64,000 nucleotides of DNA from Uranotaenia lowii (GCF_029784155.1 NC_073692.1:235804503-235868502); one strand, 5' to 3'. Counted from the first letter of the stretch, positions 12,444 to 25,757 are shown. Numbers and translations are program-made. Notes: a model not told the origin generated them from the sequence alone.

Positions 12444-12930
12444 CCCTGATCCGTTCCAGAAATTTTTATCCCTGGAGTGTCAATTTGACACTCCTGACTG
12501 AAACCAATACATCTCTCTTGTTTCCCAACCGATTTTAGTTTTTGAAACCTCGTTATGTAACTTAAATATGTTTCTTAGATATTGTTCACATACAACACTT
12601 CTGCTTCCTGTAATTCAAAGTCTAAGTAAAAAAAAACCGAAAAACATGCTTCGGAAAAAGACTGTAGATCAGCTACGGAATGTTTTAAAACATTTCACTT
12701 AGTGTCCAAAAAAGCTGAAATTAGAAGCTACATTGTACATAAGTATTTTTTTTTTGAAATGTTAAAAAGAGGTGTAAAAACCATTTTCTTCGATCAATGA
12801 ACCGTCATAATTGTTTAAGTCACACAATATTTATTTTGAAATGAAGATTGGAAAGTTGACGGAATTTGGCACATTTTTACATTTTTAGTTTTTCAAAATC
12901 CGGGACAACACAGGATTTTTGACGAATTTT
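12444..12930. repeat. Dispersed repeat, member 1
   Basis: Similar over about 480 bp to 19605-20085 (shared blocks include TTGACACTCCTGACT, ATATGTTTCTTAGA and ATTCAAAGTCTAAG). No ORF or terminal repeat was identified. It begins immediately after the TTAA element, so that element may have landed at or within this repeat. Confidence 0.7.
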
Positions 12931-13538
12931 CAGGGGTAGCTAGTTTCGAACTTTTTGTTAATTTGCAATTGTTTCATATTTTCTTGCATTAAATACAACT
13001 TTGCACTGGATTTTGATTATATTAACGCAAGATTTCCGCAATAAATTTATATTCACTAGAAAGCCAATTTGATTTTTTTTGGTATTGTAGGGTTTAAAGA
13101 ACTCCCCTTCTCTATATTTTTCAGTTTATTCAGAAACTCTACCATGCTCAGTTTTAAACTAATAATTACTTGATTAATACTACTGAGCTTTCATAGCCGA
13201 AGCAAAAAAAATCGGTAGGGGAGAGTGGGGAAACTTTATTTTAAACCGGGATGTCTTACAATGTTCGAATGTTCTAGAAACTTGTGCCAAATGGAGCAAA
13301 ACGACTATACAGTAAACTTTTAATATTTTAACAAACTCTCGCGTGAGCTTTCATTACGTTCGAATGCAATATCTTGAGAATTCACAGAAAATTGCTTTAA
13401 AAGTTATCAAAATAACTTTAAAATTTGTATTTCACATATACAATAGGTTTAGGGGTTTTAAACAATACTCACCCCCCTCCCGCCCCTAAAGAATTTTTCA
13501 AGGTAAAATGTTCTGTTCACAAAATGAATCTTTCTTAG
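12931..13538. other. AT-rich DNA, no gene seen
   Basis: A weak inverted pair of G-rich motifs (TAGGGGAGAGTGGGG near 13215 and the complement of TTTAGGGGCGGGAGG near 13485) could mark a small degraded element, but the match is short. Confidence 0.3.
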
Positions 13539-14420
13539 TACCGTGAAACGGGGTAACTTTGATCACCGGGGTAACTTTGACAAAAAATAAATTTTTACAC
13601 ATTAACATCAATAACTCAGTGTATAGTTTGAATTTTCAAAAACTGTTTTCTACGATTGAAAGCCTATGAAATATGTATCAAATAGACAAATTTGGTTTGT
13701 ATTTAATTTTTTTCTGATAGTAAAAATGTAATTTCCAAATTTTAAAATATCTACTTTTTCCAAGGCTTGCAAACAAAAAAGCTCTCCTGATGAAACCAAA
13801 AAGCATTAAGAAGCAAACGGGTTGTTGAATGTGAAAGAACAACATTTTTTCTTTGCATATGTATAGTAATAGTGTTATTTTTACAGTCTTTTAGTTATAA
13901 ATTTTTGAAATTTTTGAAAAATAAGGACTTTTTCCAAGAGTAAACCCATATTGAACAAATGGATAGAAACCCTATAAAATGGTTAACTTTAAAAAAACGA
14001 AAATGGAAATAGTGGGAGGGCCTAGAGGAATGTGTTAAGGTAAAATTTTATTTGTATTTTTAAGCTCAAACTATTTAGCAATTGTTTTAATTTTTGCCCC
14101 TTAATGTATGCAACATAATAGTACTTTTTTTTTAAATTATAAATGTTTTTCAAAGAAAACGATAAAAAACAAGAAAACTCGTTAAAAATGTCAAAATTGA
14201 GACTGATCAATGTAACCTCAAAGCATGAAATTCAAAACAGATACGAAATCGATTTTTTAATCAAACTTAAAGTGATCTTATAAATTTCTGCAACCATGTT
14301 TTACGTTCATTGGAGTCCAGTACTGATTTTAAAAATATGAAAAATGCCACATTCCCTTTAACAGAAAAAATAATCGAAAAATATTGAAAAAAAGTGATCT
14401 ATATTACCCGGACTACGGTA
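13539..14420. mobile_element. TA-flanked non-autonomous DNA element, copy B
   Basis: Begins TACCGTGAAACGGGGTAAC and ends with the complement of TACCGTAGTCCGGG. It is the reverse-oriented counterpart of copy A (4321-5266), with matching internal blocks such as the GGGGCAAAAATT region. The 62-codon minus-strand frame at 14022-14210 lies inside it and has no recognisable domain. Confidence 0.75.
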
Positions 14421-15260
14421 CTAGGAAATAACTTGATTCCAAAAGTTTTTTAACAATAAGGATTAACAAACATGTTAGAAAATTGGTTCGCCTATGGCGG
14501 AATTTTGTCCTAAATCTCTTTAAGCCTAAGATTTTTCATTCTACAAAACTATAGGTTGAAATCATGAATTATAAATTTTGAGTTGCAATTCCACCAAACT
14601 GTTTTGACACTCGAAAACCCTACCTCTTCTTTAGCATGGATTTTTTTTTAAAGAAATGTAACTAAATAAGTTGTGAATTCTAAACCAACCATTTTTACTT
14701 CAAAGTTCATTCATCAAAACACTAATTAAACACATCAACAAGCTGGGATCCACGTGACAGGCGTTTACTGCTCACGGTAGGTAAAAAATTGTTTGTGTCT
14801 TTACAAATTTTAAGCTGAATTGAAATAATTGTCATAAAAACAATTTCGATCCTAATTTAATTTTATGATTCTTGTTCTTCCAAATGCTTGACTTCACATT
14901 GAACAGTGCTTTTTTGATAAATTCTACAAGGCGACAAATTTCACATTTTCCGAGATGCAAAGAATTCATGAGCTTATTACGACTAATATAGGTGTCCTGA
15001 TTCTAGTATTTTAGTTTTCTTAGTTTCAATTAGTTTTTTCTCAGGTTTTTTTTAGATAACCTTTGAAAAAAGATTCAAAACATTTAATAATTTTCAGCAC
15101 CTTTTTAACAAAACGGTATAACATTACAGAAATTTTGAAAAAAGGTTTAAATGAATTATCAAATGCTCCGTAGACTGCTTGTTATTTTGACTTCTGTGAA
15201 AAAAGGTGGAAGAAGTTTTCTTCTTGTCTTCTTTTCCTCATCCTGTAAAAAAAGAATTTT

Positions 15261-15344
15261 TGCAAATAAAAAAAATTAAACCAAATTGAATTTTGTATTT
15301 TATGCAAATAAAAAAAATAAACCAAATAAAATTTTGTATTTTTT
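15261..15344. repeat. 42-bp tandem duplication
   Basis: Two adjacent near-identical units (15261-15302 and 15303-15344), each starting TGCAAATAAAAAAAA and ending TTTTGTATTTT. Confidence 0.85.
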
Positions 15345-16429
15345 TAAATAGCAGAAGTTAAACCGTTTTGGCGTTTTCAACAAATTCGTAAAATTAATTA
15401 AAACCTTTTTTATCTTTATTGTGTAAGGTCAGAAAAACTTGTAATGATAAAGTTTTGAATTTTATATCTTTAGATCACTGTATTTATGAAATAAAAATAT
15501 CAAACTAAACATTGTTATTCGATTACAAGGATTATAAACAAATACAGAACTGTGCAGAATGTTTTACAAGTAGGTTTTGGTTTCATCAGTTATCAATGAT
15601 TGATTCCATCTATATCTGATTCATTTTTAAAACTATAACGCTCTATCAACAAAACTAAAGGTGATAGACAAAATCCAATAAAATATTGATTTGAGAGCTC
15701 ATAATTCATCCAAATCAGTCATTGAAAAATAGGCACTAGAAATGCTGTTCCCTGGAGTTATCATTGAATTTTATATTTAAGCTTCAATTATAATTTTGAT
15801 TTTTTTTTATTTTCTAATGATTAAAAACTTTTTATTTTCATCTCCACATTTGGTTATGTTTAAATAAACTCATCAAATTTCATGGTCCTACTATTTAGAT
15901 TTTTGCAATTTTTTAAATAAGTGTAGATTTGTTCTTTAAATCGAAATTTTTGTGTTCAGAAATCATTATCTTTTTGAAATCCTACAATTTTTTTATGAGA
16001 AAAATGGGTACGTTTCCCTTATTTTTATTATTTTAAATCTTTTTCTGAAGTTGCTCAATTTTTTTTAATAAATCTTGAAAAGTTCGAAAGTTATTTGAAG
16101 TAGCAACTTCATAGTTCAATTGTAATGGGCTGTGTTAACCAACTAAGAACTTGCTGTGTGATTTACATATTTACAACAAAACTTGGAATTGTTGATTTTA
16201 ATTTTTAATTGTTCAACCAATTCAATCCTTAAATGATGAATTGAACACACAAATTATTATTGTGAATTTCAAAAATTAGCTTTGCTAGCCTTTATAACCA
16301 GGAGAAATTGAAAATATATCTCTGACTTTAATCACTTGAAATAAGATTGAACATATTCTTCTTTTAAACAAAATAAAAATCAAAATCAAATATGTGATTT
16401 GAGTAAATTCTCTTCAATGCTTGGCAATG

Positions 16430-16605
16430 CTCGTTGTCCGAATTTCGTTGAAAAAAGCTCGCATTTTGCCCGGATTTATTAACTTAATTTGCCTAATCAA
16501 AGAACAAAGTTTGCTGAAATTTTTCGAGCAAGTTTTATAAATATCATAATTTTTTCCCGTATGCGTATGCGTGCTGAAAAAAATCTGGTAACCTTATCCT
16601 AGACC
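16430..16605. repeat. Deleted member of a CCGGG-containing dispersed repeat
   Basis: Same orientation as the member at 55252-55680. It begins near a TTGTCCGAATTTC block with TTTTGCCCGGATTTATT and ends AATCTGGTAACCTTA, with the middle shortened. Confidence 0.6.
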
Positions 16606-19604
16606 CTCTTTTTGTTTTTTTTTTCGAGAATGGTTGATTGGAAGAATCTTCTCTCTCAAGAAGTGACAAATTTACAGAGATTCCGATTTTTTTTTTGTTC
16701 AAATCGTTTCAAGTTTGTTGAATTCTTTACTTTTAACTGAGTAGGGAAGAAAGCCGACTTAAACATAAAAAAGTAATTTAAAAAAATGACATCAAAATTT
16801 TCCAAACACCCAAATGTGGCTCAGAAATTTCTACCAAAAATTATCGCGTTAAGATTTTTTCTTGGTTGCGTGGCAGGTTGGCTCTGTTGGACTTATGTAT
16901 AACATAACTTATACATAACAGACCTATTTTAGAAAGCTTTGAGAGGTAGCTTTGCTATTTTCTGGAATAAAAAAGTACATGTTACAATTGTTGACTGCTT
17001 TATCCGTTCATTACTAAGATCAAGACTTATTCTATCGAAACATATCGTCGTTTGTTGCAATCGAACAAGATTTGAGCCTAAAAACACGTTTCTTCGATCA
17101 TTACTCTGGTCGGTATTTTGGACCACTAGGTTTCTATTTTGGACTACCCCCGTGGACATATTTTGGACCACCCTTTAACAAAATTAGTTTTTTTTCGCTA
17201 AATTTTGCTATATTTACGACAGCAATTGATGCGCAACTATGCGAATAATTCAGATAATCTTTTATTTTTTAATATTGTAGCCAAGTTTTGTTTGTGCTCG
17301 TTAATTCATTCCTGAACTTTTCCCCAGCCTCTATTCAAGTACACTTGTTTGTTGAATATTTCTTACTACAACCATCTGTTTTTTTCTACAACTTCTTATG
17401 CTTGAAAACAGAAATTTTCGATAAGAATAGAGAAAAACAGCACACTGCAATCTCGACGTTTCAATTCTGTAAAACACTTAGATTCCCATAAAGATAAAAA
17501 GTGCGAGAATTATGCGAACTTTTTAACCATCTTATAGCCAGATATTTTTTGCTTAAAAATTCACAAAAGTTCAATTAACTTTTGAGTAAATTTTTCAATA
17601 ATTTTTTTTTCTTAAAAAATTGCGTAGTACTAGAATTTTATTAGCACTTTTTCGCTTGTAATTTTTACACATTTCAACAAGTTTTTCCTAAGTTTTGAAA
17701 CATATTAAGACTATCTTATAGCTATAGTTGGATATACTTTTTATTTAAATTGTTCTACTACTAATTGAAATATTTCATCTGTTACTTAAATTAAACTCGT
17801 TACATATTTGCTGATTTGTTCAACCCTGAATAGTTGTAACTTCAAGACCGAACTGTCATTAATTTTTAATGAAGCATAAAAAATAATGACTATAAAAAAT
17901 TGGTACACGTGCAGTTTTTTCATGTTTTTAAGCTTCTTTGAGCAGTAGTTTTTGACAACTACTTATCAAACAATTGACATCGATGTGGATTGTTAGATTA
18001 ACGTGGTTTAAACTTTAAAGCATAGTGAATAAAAAGTATGTTAAAACAATGATTGGCTTGGTTTTAGGTCGATTGAAGTATACCCCGTGTTCAGACGGGG
18101 TTGGGCTTTAGCGAGTTGATTAAATTAAATAATTCCAAAATTCCATATTTTATCAAAAATATGTGATTGAAATAGTGTGCATAATTCTTTGCATATCGTC
18201 GTTCTTCGTCTTTTACGTGCATAATCATTTAACACCAAGTTGAAAACTCAGGTTACGTTGAGTGGTCCAAAATAAGTCCCTAAGGAATTATGAAAACTTA
18301 TTTTCGACATGTATCAAATTGCTATTAAAACAAGTTTGTTTTTGGTTCCAATAGCTTGCGAACTATTTTCTAAGTATTTTATCGTAGCATTGAACATGTT
18401 TGCAGTTGTTAAATTTATCACAGCTATGCAGAAAACATCTTGAAAATTGACTCCAATAATGGTACATCCCCCTGAAATCGGTTTGATTCGGCCTAACTGT
18501 GAACAATCATAACTTTTTTTTCATTTTTCTCTCCCTTATCAGCTTATTTAAAAGGAATCTTAAATATGATTAGAATCATAAGAAGGAGCTTCAACTAAAC
18601 TTGATCAAAATGTTCATGATCTACATGACTTATGAGGAAAATATTGGAAAATAGTTGCAAAGGTGGTCAAAAATATATACCCGGTCCATAATAAGTCCGT
18701 TACCCTATTTCTATCAAATAAAGTTAACTGAGCCTCTCCAGATATTTATACCTATGGTTCTTTCTGGAGCATTTCTAAAAAAAACTTTTAAGCAGTTTAT
18801 CACCGCATCCGAATCGTTTAGCCTCATCTTATTGTATTTATACTTTTGTATCGGTATTCTTCGAAATAAGTTCCAATCTACCCTACTCTGACTCCGATGT
18901 GAATTAAGAAAAAAAAACTTTATCTCAAAGCCCCAGTCAACAGAGCAGCGGGTTAAAGCAAAAAAAAAAACGAAATTCCACCATCCAAAAGACAAGGACA
19001 GCCAGCCGCTCCAGTCCGAGAAGCAGAAAAAAACAAAAGGGATACAAATGGCGCCCGGTGCGCGCGTAATCTATTTTCAGGATTTCCCTGCGGGCTTTGC
19101 ATTCCTGGATTCCTGACTGGCGCGCGCGATGCCAGTTGCCATAAGTTGAAAAGAGCACACATAACAGCGAACTTGCACAGGCGGCATCGAGTTGACAAAG
19201 ATCTGGATATAAATTTTCCGTCGGCACACACCCGGGACCTCAACCCATTCGAGGCGCATTCGTTACGACGACGGCGCGTTTTTAGTTCACCGGCCTTGGC
19301 TGGAGAGCTTTGCTAGAATGTTTATAACATCATCGATGGCACAACATGGAATCCATGGAATTGGAAATATTCAAATATCCTATAGGAAGCTCTCGAAGTG
19401 CAATGTTTGATCTTTGATATTGTTTCAGCATCAACTGATTACAAAACTTTAATTTCATTCCTGTACCACAATCAATGAATTTTATGTTGGCCTATTTACA
19501 GGTCCAGATTAAGCCTTAGGGGGACCCCTATAAACATATATTTTTTAAATCATTTCAAAAATACATAACATTCTCAACAAATAAAAAAAATGAACATTCT
19601 CTTC

Positions 19605-20085
19605 GTTTACCCTTATCCGTTCCTAAAAAAATTACTCGTCACAGACCCTAATTTGACACTCCTGACTAAAACCATTATATCTCTCTTGTTTCACATCCGA
19701 ACCTTTCAAAATTTATAGTTTTGGAAAACTCGTAACGTAACTCAAATATGTTTCTTAGACAATATTCAGATTTAACACTTCAGTTTCTGTTATTCAAAGT
19801 CTAAGAAAAAAAAATCCGAAAAAAATATTCTTCGGGAAAAAAAACGGTAGATCATCTACGGAAGTTAAAAAAATTCACGTAGTGTACAAAAAAGTTGCAG
19901 TTAGAAGCTTTACGTTGCACATAAGGATATATTTTTTTTTAAATTTATTAAGATCATGATCAAAAAAATTTACAAAAGTGTAAAAACCATACTTTTCAAT
20001 CAAAACCGTCAAAACTGTTTGAGTCACACCAGATAAATTTTGAAAAAAAGGATTGAAAAGTTAACGTAATCTGGCAGGTGGGCAT
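19605..20085. repeat. Dispersed repeat, member 2
   Basis: Diverged partner of 12444-12930 in the same orientation. It retains the TTGACACTCCTGACT, TCTCTCTTGTTTC and ATTCAAAGTCTAAG blocks. Non-coding. Confidence 0.7.
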
Positions 20086-20436
20086 TGAAGCATGGCTCAA
20101 CGATCCTCGATCTAGCTTAACTCCACAAAGTCCACATTTTTGGTTGTATGTGCATTAACATCGATTGTTCAACTAATTCGATTTTCTCAATCTAGACAGA
20201 ATTTCACACATTTCCACAAGACTAAATTATGATTCCTACATGAGTTTTTTTTAATGATATTTATGGATAAAGTAATAATTGCTATATTCAGTTCAATATA
20301 TTGTTATCAGCCTAATCATACCCTTTTTTGTACAAGCAATATGAAAATTTTAAATATGAATGTTATTGTGTGATTTGCGAGTTTTGCTTAGTTACTCTAG
20401 TAGGAACTAAAAGTACGTTAAGAAGGAATTGAAATG

Positions 20437-20790
20437 TACCGTAAATGGGATAACTTTGATATTTTGGAAAGGGTTGCTGTTTCTCAATAGCTAAAATGCG
20501 TGATCATTGACTGCATCTACATTTAAATGTTATTAATAACCCAGTGGTCATTTTTCGGGGTAAATTTTATCGGCATGGTTTTATCGTATCCCAACATCTT
20601 CAAACAATTGTTTCGGTACCAATTAGCAAAGAAAGCATAAAAACATCAATTTCAATAACTTTTGTTGAGACCAAACTTCTTTTCTACGGTTTCTTTCCAA
20701 AAATTTGTGATGGAAATATGGGCAATGATGCGGCATATATTTAGGGGCAAAAATCATAAACACAACTAGGTAAATATTTTTACCTATAAA
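20437..20790. mobile_element. TA-flanked DNA element, truncated copy C
   Basis: Starts TACCGTAAATGGGATAACTTTGAT, the same terminus as copies A and B in diverged form. It carries the internal AATGATGCGGCATA and TTTAGGGGCAAAAAT blocks, then loses similarity. No opposite terminus was found. The 66-codon plus-strand frame at 20544-20744 is incidental. Confidence 0.55.
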
Positions 20791-21647
20791 AACCATTGAA
20801 ACTTTACTTATATATGTAGAGAATCAAGGAACTTATGTGAGAACAAAGTGAAACAAAAATAATCTTTTTGATCATTATAGCTTATATGCTATTAAAAGAA
20901 CAATCATTATTGAATTAGTCATATGTTGTCTGTGAACTAACGTGCCTTGAACGAATCCGTGAAGTTTCTGACACGGAATACTATGGATACACAAATACCA
21001 GTTTAAGAAAATTCGTTTGCTCCGACATCGTGCGAAAGTCGAAAGTGAACTCATTCAGATCGTATGAACGTGTGTGTAGTGCAAGCAGACTTGCTCTCGC
21101 TTTCCGAACAAAAACGACGAATAAAATCACTTGATAAAGCATAGTTGTAACGGACGTTTATCGAAAAATTTGAACGCCAGTTTTGAAGAAGAAAAAGCGT
21201 AAAAAAATGAAGCGACAAATCCATCGGACACGATAATTCCATAAGCCCACCCATTATTTTCTTTTTTCTAAATCATTTTATAGGGTCCCTAGGAAGGTTG
21301 CCGAAAAAAATTCTGTAATTCGACGAAAAAAAATTCTGGGTTTCTGGGATTTTACCTAGAAATTCTGTGATGGTTTTCTGTGACGCTAATTGCTTAAGTT
21401 TCATTGAATGTTCATGTAAAATTAGGTCTTTTTACATTCTACTTGAGCAAAATAATTTAACTTTATTTAATCTTGTCATACTCTTCTAATCTAAGCTTAG
21501 AAATCTAAAATTTGTATTGACTTCAAAAATGAAATTTTTTGAAAAAAAAACAAAAATAAAAAATCTATAAAATCTGTGAATATTCCCGAAACTCTGTGTT
21601 CTGTGACACAGATTCTGTGATGAAAATTTGCTCGAAAATCTGAGATA
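20791..21647. other. No gene recognised; TTCTGTGA-rich segment at right
   Basis: About 21290-21640 repeats TTCTGTGA or TTCTGGG motifs many times and begins AAGGTTGCCGAAAAAAATTCTG. This resembles the end of the CCGGG-containing repeat, so it is probably a related degraded repeat. About 20916-21135 is open without ATG in one plus frame (about 71 codons) but shows no recognisable domain. Confidence 0.35.
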
Positions 21648-21773
21648 AAGGGTGATACGGTCAAAATTTGGTCAAGGGAAAACGCGTGTAAATCGGTGAA
21701 ATCGTTTATCTAAAAAATCAAATTAAATTGTTTTTCAAGTTTAATTAGTATAAAATTTAAGAAAAATATTCAG

Positions 21774-22644
21774 TTAGGCTTCCGCTTTTCCAAATCTGAA
21801 TTGCCGGGCCTTACGCTTAACCCCTGCCATCAGATTTTGTACAGCCACCTTGTCCACCTTCTTCGCTGCAGAAAGCCAGTTTGCCTTGAACTGCTGCTCG
21901 TCCTTAGCATTTTTTTGGTCTTCTTTAGGTTCCGCTTGACAATAGCCCAGTATTTCTCAATTGGGCGGAGCTCTGCCGTGTTGGGAGGGTTCTTGTCCTT
22001 AGGAACCACCTGCACGTTGTTGGCGGCGTACCACTCCATCGCCTTTTTACCGTAATGGCAAGATGCCAAATCTGGCCAAAACAGTACGGAACAACCGTGT
22101 TTCTTCAGGAAAGGCAGCAGACGTTTATTCAATCACTCTTTCACGTAAATTTCTTGGTTGACAGTCCCGGAAGCTATGAAAATGCTGCTTTTCAAGCCAC
22201 AGGTACAGATGGCTTGCCAAACCAGATATTTCTTCGCGAACTTTGACAGTTTCATGTGCTTGAAAATATCGGCTATCTTTTCCCTTCCTTTTGCCGTATA
22301 AAACTCCTGTTCCGGAAGCTGTTTGTAGTCGGCTTTGACGTAGGTTTCGTCGTCCATTACCACGCAGTCAAACTTCGTCAGCATCGTCGTGTACAGCCTC
22401 CGGGATCGCGCTTTGGCCGTCGTATTTTGTTTATCATCGCGATTTGGAGTCACTACCTTCTTGTAAGTCAATAGTCCGGCTCGATGCACGGTTGTTGACG
22501 ATACACCCAGCTTATTTGCGGCATCTCGGAGAGAGAGGTTAGGGTTTCGCTTGAAACTACCGGCAACTCTCTTTGTCGTCTCAGTGGCTTCCGGTTTTCG
22601 ATTTTCCCTCGATACAGACTTCCTGGCTGTCGACAAACGTTCCC
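21774..22644 (-). pseudogene. DD37E transposase, main and C-terminal part (broken)
   Basis: The minus strand reads ERLSTARK, then a second helix-turn-helix (LSLRDAANKLGVSSTTVHR) and the catalytic block with the first aspartate (CVVMDDETYVKADYKQLP). The second aspartate follows in FWPDLASCHYGKKAMEW and the glutamate in ELRPIEKYW. Exactly 37 residues separate the second D and the E, which defines DD37E. An in-frame TGA lies at 22133-22135, between the two catalytic halves. A frameshift beside an A-run near 21910-21925 follows; past it another frame continues with KDEQQFKANWLS and stops at 21774-21776. Catalytic residues are all present, but the gene is split, stopped and shifted. The open frame extending upstream of 22644 merely translates the inserted GAA repeat as polyarginine. 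Confidence 0.92.
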
Positions 22645-22668
22645 TTCTTCTTCTTCTTCTTCTTCTTA
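22645..22668. repeat. (TTC)n / (GAA)n simple repeat
   Basis: About eight TTC units directly at the insertion junction. On the minus strand they form the putative 3' tail of the inserted segment. Confidence 0.9.
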
Positions 22669-22889
22669 CATCAACATGGCCAAAACATGTAGGCATCCTG
22701 GAAAATGGAAGACTTGCGTCATTCATTTTTCTTTTCAGCGTATTATCTGTTATATATTGCTATGCATTGCAGATATTACTACGGCCAGGCCAACCATGTG
22801 ATGAAAACCGCAAAAGATACAGGATACAGGGGAGGAATGAAGCGTGGAGATCCCTACCAAACGCTTCATATAATATTTTTATATATATA

Positions 22890-23532
22890 CAGTACCGTTC
22901 ATAATTGTATAGAAATTGGAAGCACGCGCACTGTCACTTCGACTTTGTTCTTCCATAACTTTTTACTATGATGATATTTTTTGATCAATTTTTTTGCGTT
23001 AGATAGATCAACTATCACACTGTTATATCACACAATTTGAGCTTTCTGAAGTTTGTGTGGCTTGAGAAACAGTAATTCTACGAAAATCGGACTTTTTGGA
23101 TTTTTTTCATTCAAACTGCAATATCTCTGAAACTAAGCTACATTTTTTATAGAAATTTTGCACAGTGATTGTTGAAATATAAAGCTAGCATGTCTGAAGT
23201 TTTCGAAAAGTTATAGCGATGAGATCAAAAGTTACGCGAGTGATATTTCAGCAATCACTGTGCAAAATTTCAATAAAAAATGTAGCATAGTTTCAGAAAT
23301 ATTGCAGTTTGAATGAAAAAAATCCAAAAAGTCCGATTTTCGTAGAATTACTGTTTCTCAGGCCATACAAACTTCAGAAAGCTCAAATTGTGTGATATAA
23401 CAGTGTGATAGTTGATCTATCTAACGCAAAAAATTGATCAAAAAATATCATCACAGTAAAAAGTTATGGAAGATCAAAGTCGAAGTGACAGTGCGCGTGC
23501 TTCCAATTTCTATACAATTATGAACGGTACTG
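22890..23532. mobile_element. 643-bp palindromic TA element
   Basis: The two halves are near-perfect reverse complements meeting near 23210. Termini read CAGTACCGTTCATAATTGTA and its complement, flanked by TA at 22888-22889 and 23533-23534. It has no ORF of note. The CAGT-type tip with TA duplication is typical of Tc1/mariner-derived foldback elements. Confidence 0.9.
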
Positions 23533-23940
23533 TAAATTTATGCCATTTGGAAAAGTATATATGAAAAATTGAAACATCAAATGCTGTTACGGAATTAGGA
23601 ATTTACGATACTTACCAACATTAAACTGACCGCAATAACAAATAGAGAATAGAATATTACAATTGGGTTGCTGTAGATCAGCTATTTTGCCTTCGTATCT
23701 TTCCGTCTACTCTGTGGATAGTATGAGGGGTTAATGATCAGTAAAATTATTAGTAAACGGTTGAAAAACTTAGCAATTTGGCTTAGTTACCTGCAATGCA
23801 GCAGTTTGAATTTCTGTAGCTGGGTACAACCTCTTCCAGCCTATCAATAAATTCTTTAATTACCAAATTAATAGACTAACAAAGCGTTCCTCTATTCAGG
23901 TAAAAATGTTTCAATCATTATGATTCACTGTGTTAAGCTA

Positions 23941-24179
23941 CACAGTAAACGAAAATTACCGAGTTCGGTAATTTTTTTACCGAAATCCTAACATGTGTAA
24001 ATCGTTAAACTGTTCGGTAATTTTTTCGGTAAAAAATAAACGAACATCGTTAAATCGACTCTTCATTTACCGATGTTTGTTTATTTTTTACCGAAAAAAT
24101 TACCGAACAGTTTAACGATTTACACATGTTAGGATTTCGGTAAAAAAATTACCGAACTCGGTAATTTTCGTTTACTGTG
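23941..24179. mobile_element. 239-bp palindromic TA element (MITE)
   Basis: Termini are CACAGTAAACGAAAATTACC and its complement. TA flanks both ends (23939-23940 and 24180-24181). The arms contain the sub-motif TTCGGTAATTTTTT in both orientations, making nested small hairpins. Non-coding. Confidence 0.9.
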
Positions 24180-25589
24180 TAGCTCTTGAATGAAAACTTA
24201 GGCACTCAAGTTTCTATGGAACAAGTGAAACATTCCTTTGAAATATTTCCTGCAGTGAAGCAAAAATGGACGCAGAGAACTGAAATTGCAAATTATTGCA
24301 AAGCAAAATAAACTTTGTTTAAAAAAAACATGAAAATTCTTTTACACAGATTGTCACAGTATAATTGAAAAAAAAAATCTACTTATCCTCATCAGGCTCA
24401 GACTCCGGCTCCTCACCATTCGCAAGAAGAATGCCGTGGTACCTTCGTCTGGGCTCCTAGGCAGTAGCATTCCTGGGCAATCTGGGTGGTGCAGCACTTC
24501 CCTCATGCACTTTATCACATTTAAAAATATCAATTTTCAGATCTGCACCAAACTTTCAACACAAAACTTCAATTTTCTTTGTTTACGCACTCGAAAACTA
24601 ATAAAATTTCTCTATTGAAAGATTTTTCAACTAAAATATTTCAATATTTTTTTTTTCAACTCCAAAACCGGGAAATATTTTGTCAAATAAGGGAAAACAT
24701 ACATTAATTATTGTCTAAATATCGAGAATTGAAACATTATTATTCAAAAACCTATCAGCTGATTTTAAAATGTATTTAAGGCTTTCATTAAATAGACCAC
24801 GATATTTTGATAAAAGTAGATCACAAAAATAAAAAACTATAATAACTCGATTTGAGCTTTTTTGCCCATTTATGCAAATAATGTGAAAAAATTCGGGGAA
24901 AATTCGAACATTTGTGTTTTTTAAATCTGAGACGAGGTCGGTCTGTTCTTGAATTTTGAATTAGAAAGTTGGGCTAAAACCGAGCAATCTGACAAACTCA
25001 ATTTAGAAAAAAATGATTATAATTTTAATGACAGAACTGAAAACTGTTTTTCATTAAAATGGTGTTATAATCCTTTTAATAATTCTTTGCAAAAATCTAT
25101 AAGAAACCTTAACTATATTTCAGGATATTATCCTAACAACTGCAAAACTTTTCTTTATGCTAAATTTTGTTTATTATGTCATCGTTAAGCATGTATTTAT
25201 TAAAAAAAATTAAAACAACTTCATAAAGTAAGTAAAAAATATTTTCTTTTTGCAAAAATACTTTGATGGAAATTCTATATCTAACACAATCAAAAAAACA
25301 AAAGTATACTCTCACATTTACAATAGTAAAATTCTAGCATGCGCAATTCAGCGGTCGGTTTTAAAGTTTTCTTTTTAAAATACTTCCATTCCTGAATAAT
25401 AGATTTAAATATAAAGTGTAAATGATTAAGTTCCTGTGAACAAAATCCACAAACTCGGTAGAGTTCGTTATGCTTAGTCAAAACTAGAAAGAGAAAATCG
25501 ATCGAAGAGTGTTAAACAAAAAATAAATATGATGACTTAAGATATAAGATTATTCTAATAAACAAATTAATAAATAGATCAAAACGGGC

Positions 25590-25757
25590 TCACCAAGGCA
25601 GGATTTTAGGATTCATTTCAAGCTCAAATTCATCGAGTCCAGTCCCGTCCAATTCTTGAGGTTCGTTTGTTGGCCGATTTGATGGCACTTCGTTTACCGG
25701 AAATGAAATGTAGTAACGCCATGGTGAATTAAAACGGATATCTTCTTGAAAACTCGT
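25590..25757 (-). other. Open segment with coding-like composition, identity unknown
   Basis: One minus-strand frame is open for 55 codons between stops. It reads in part DIRFNSPWRYYISFPVNEV and ELDGTGLDEFELEMNPKILP. The acidic, low-bias wording is unlike translations of the surrounding AT-rich DNA. A splice-donor-like CTTG|GTGAGC immediately follows, and a pyrimidine-rich TTTTCTCTTTCTAG acceptor-like site lies near 25485-25498. There is no ATG in this frame; an ATG in another frame (ACCATGG near 25720) gives only a short peptide. It may be an exon relic; I do not recognise the protein. Confidence 0.3.

Larger units (their letters stand above)
14421..19604. other. Long stretch without recognised genes
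   Basis: Very AT-rich. It contains a 42-bp tandem duplication, a deleted copy of the CCGGG-containing repeat (both listed separately) and three close copies of a TTTTGGAC motif near 17110-17171, whose complement recurs near 18263. A conspicuously GC-rich patch lies at about 18990-19310 with overlapping minus-strand frames of 60-96 codons but no recognisable domain. That patch is the best candidate here for an unannotated host regulatory region or 5' exon. Confidence 0.4.

Noticed and set aside
22551..22971. Plus-strand frames of 88-117 codons across the insertion junction
   Set aside because: They span the boundary between transposase and insert, so they cannot be an ancestral gene.
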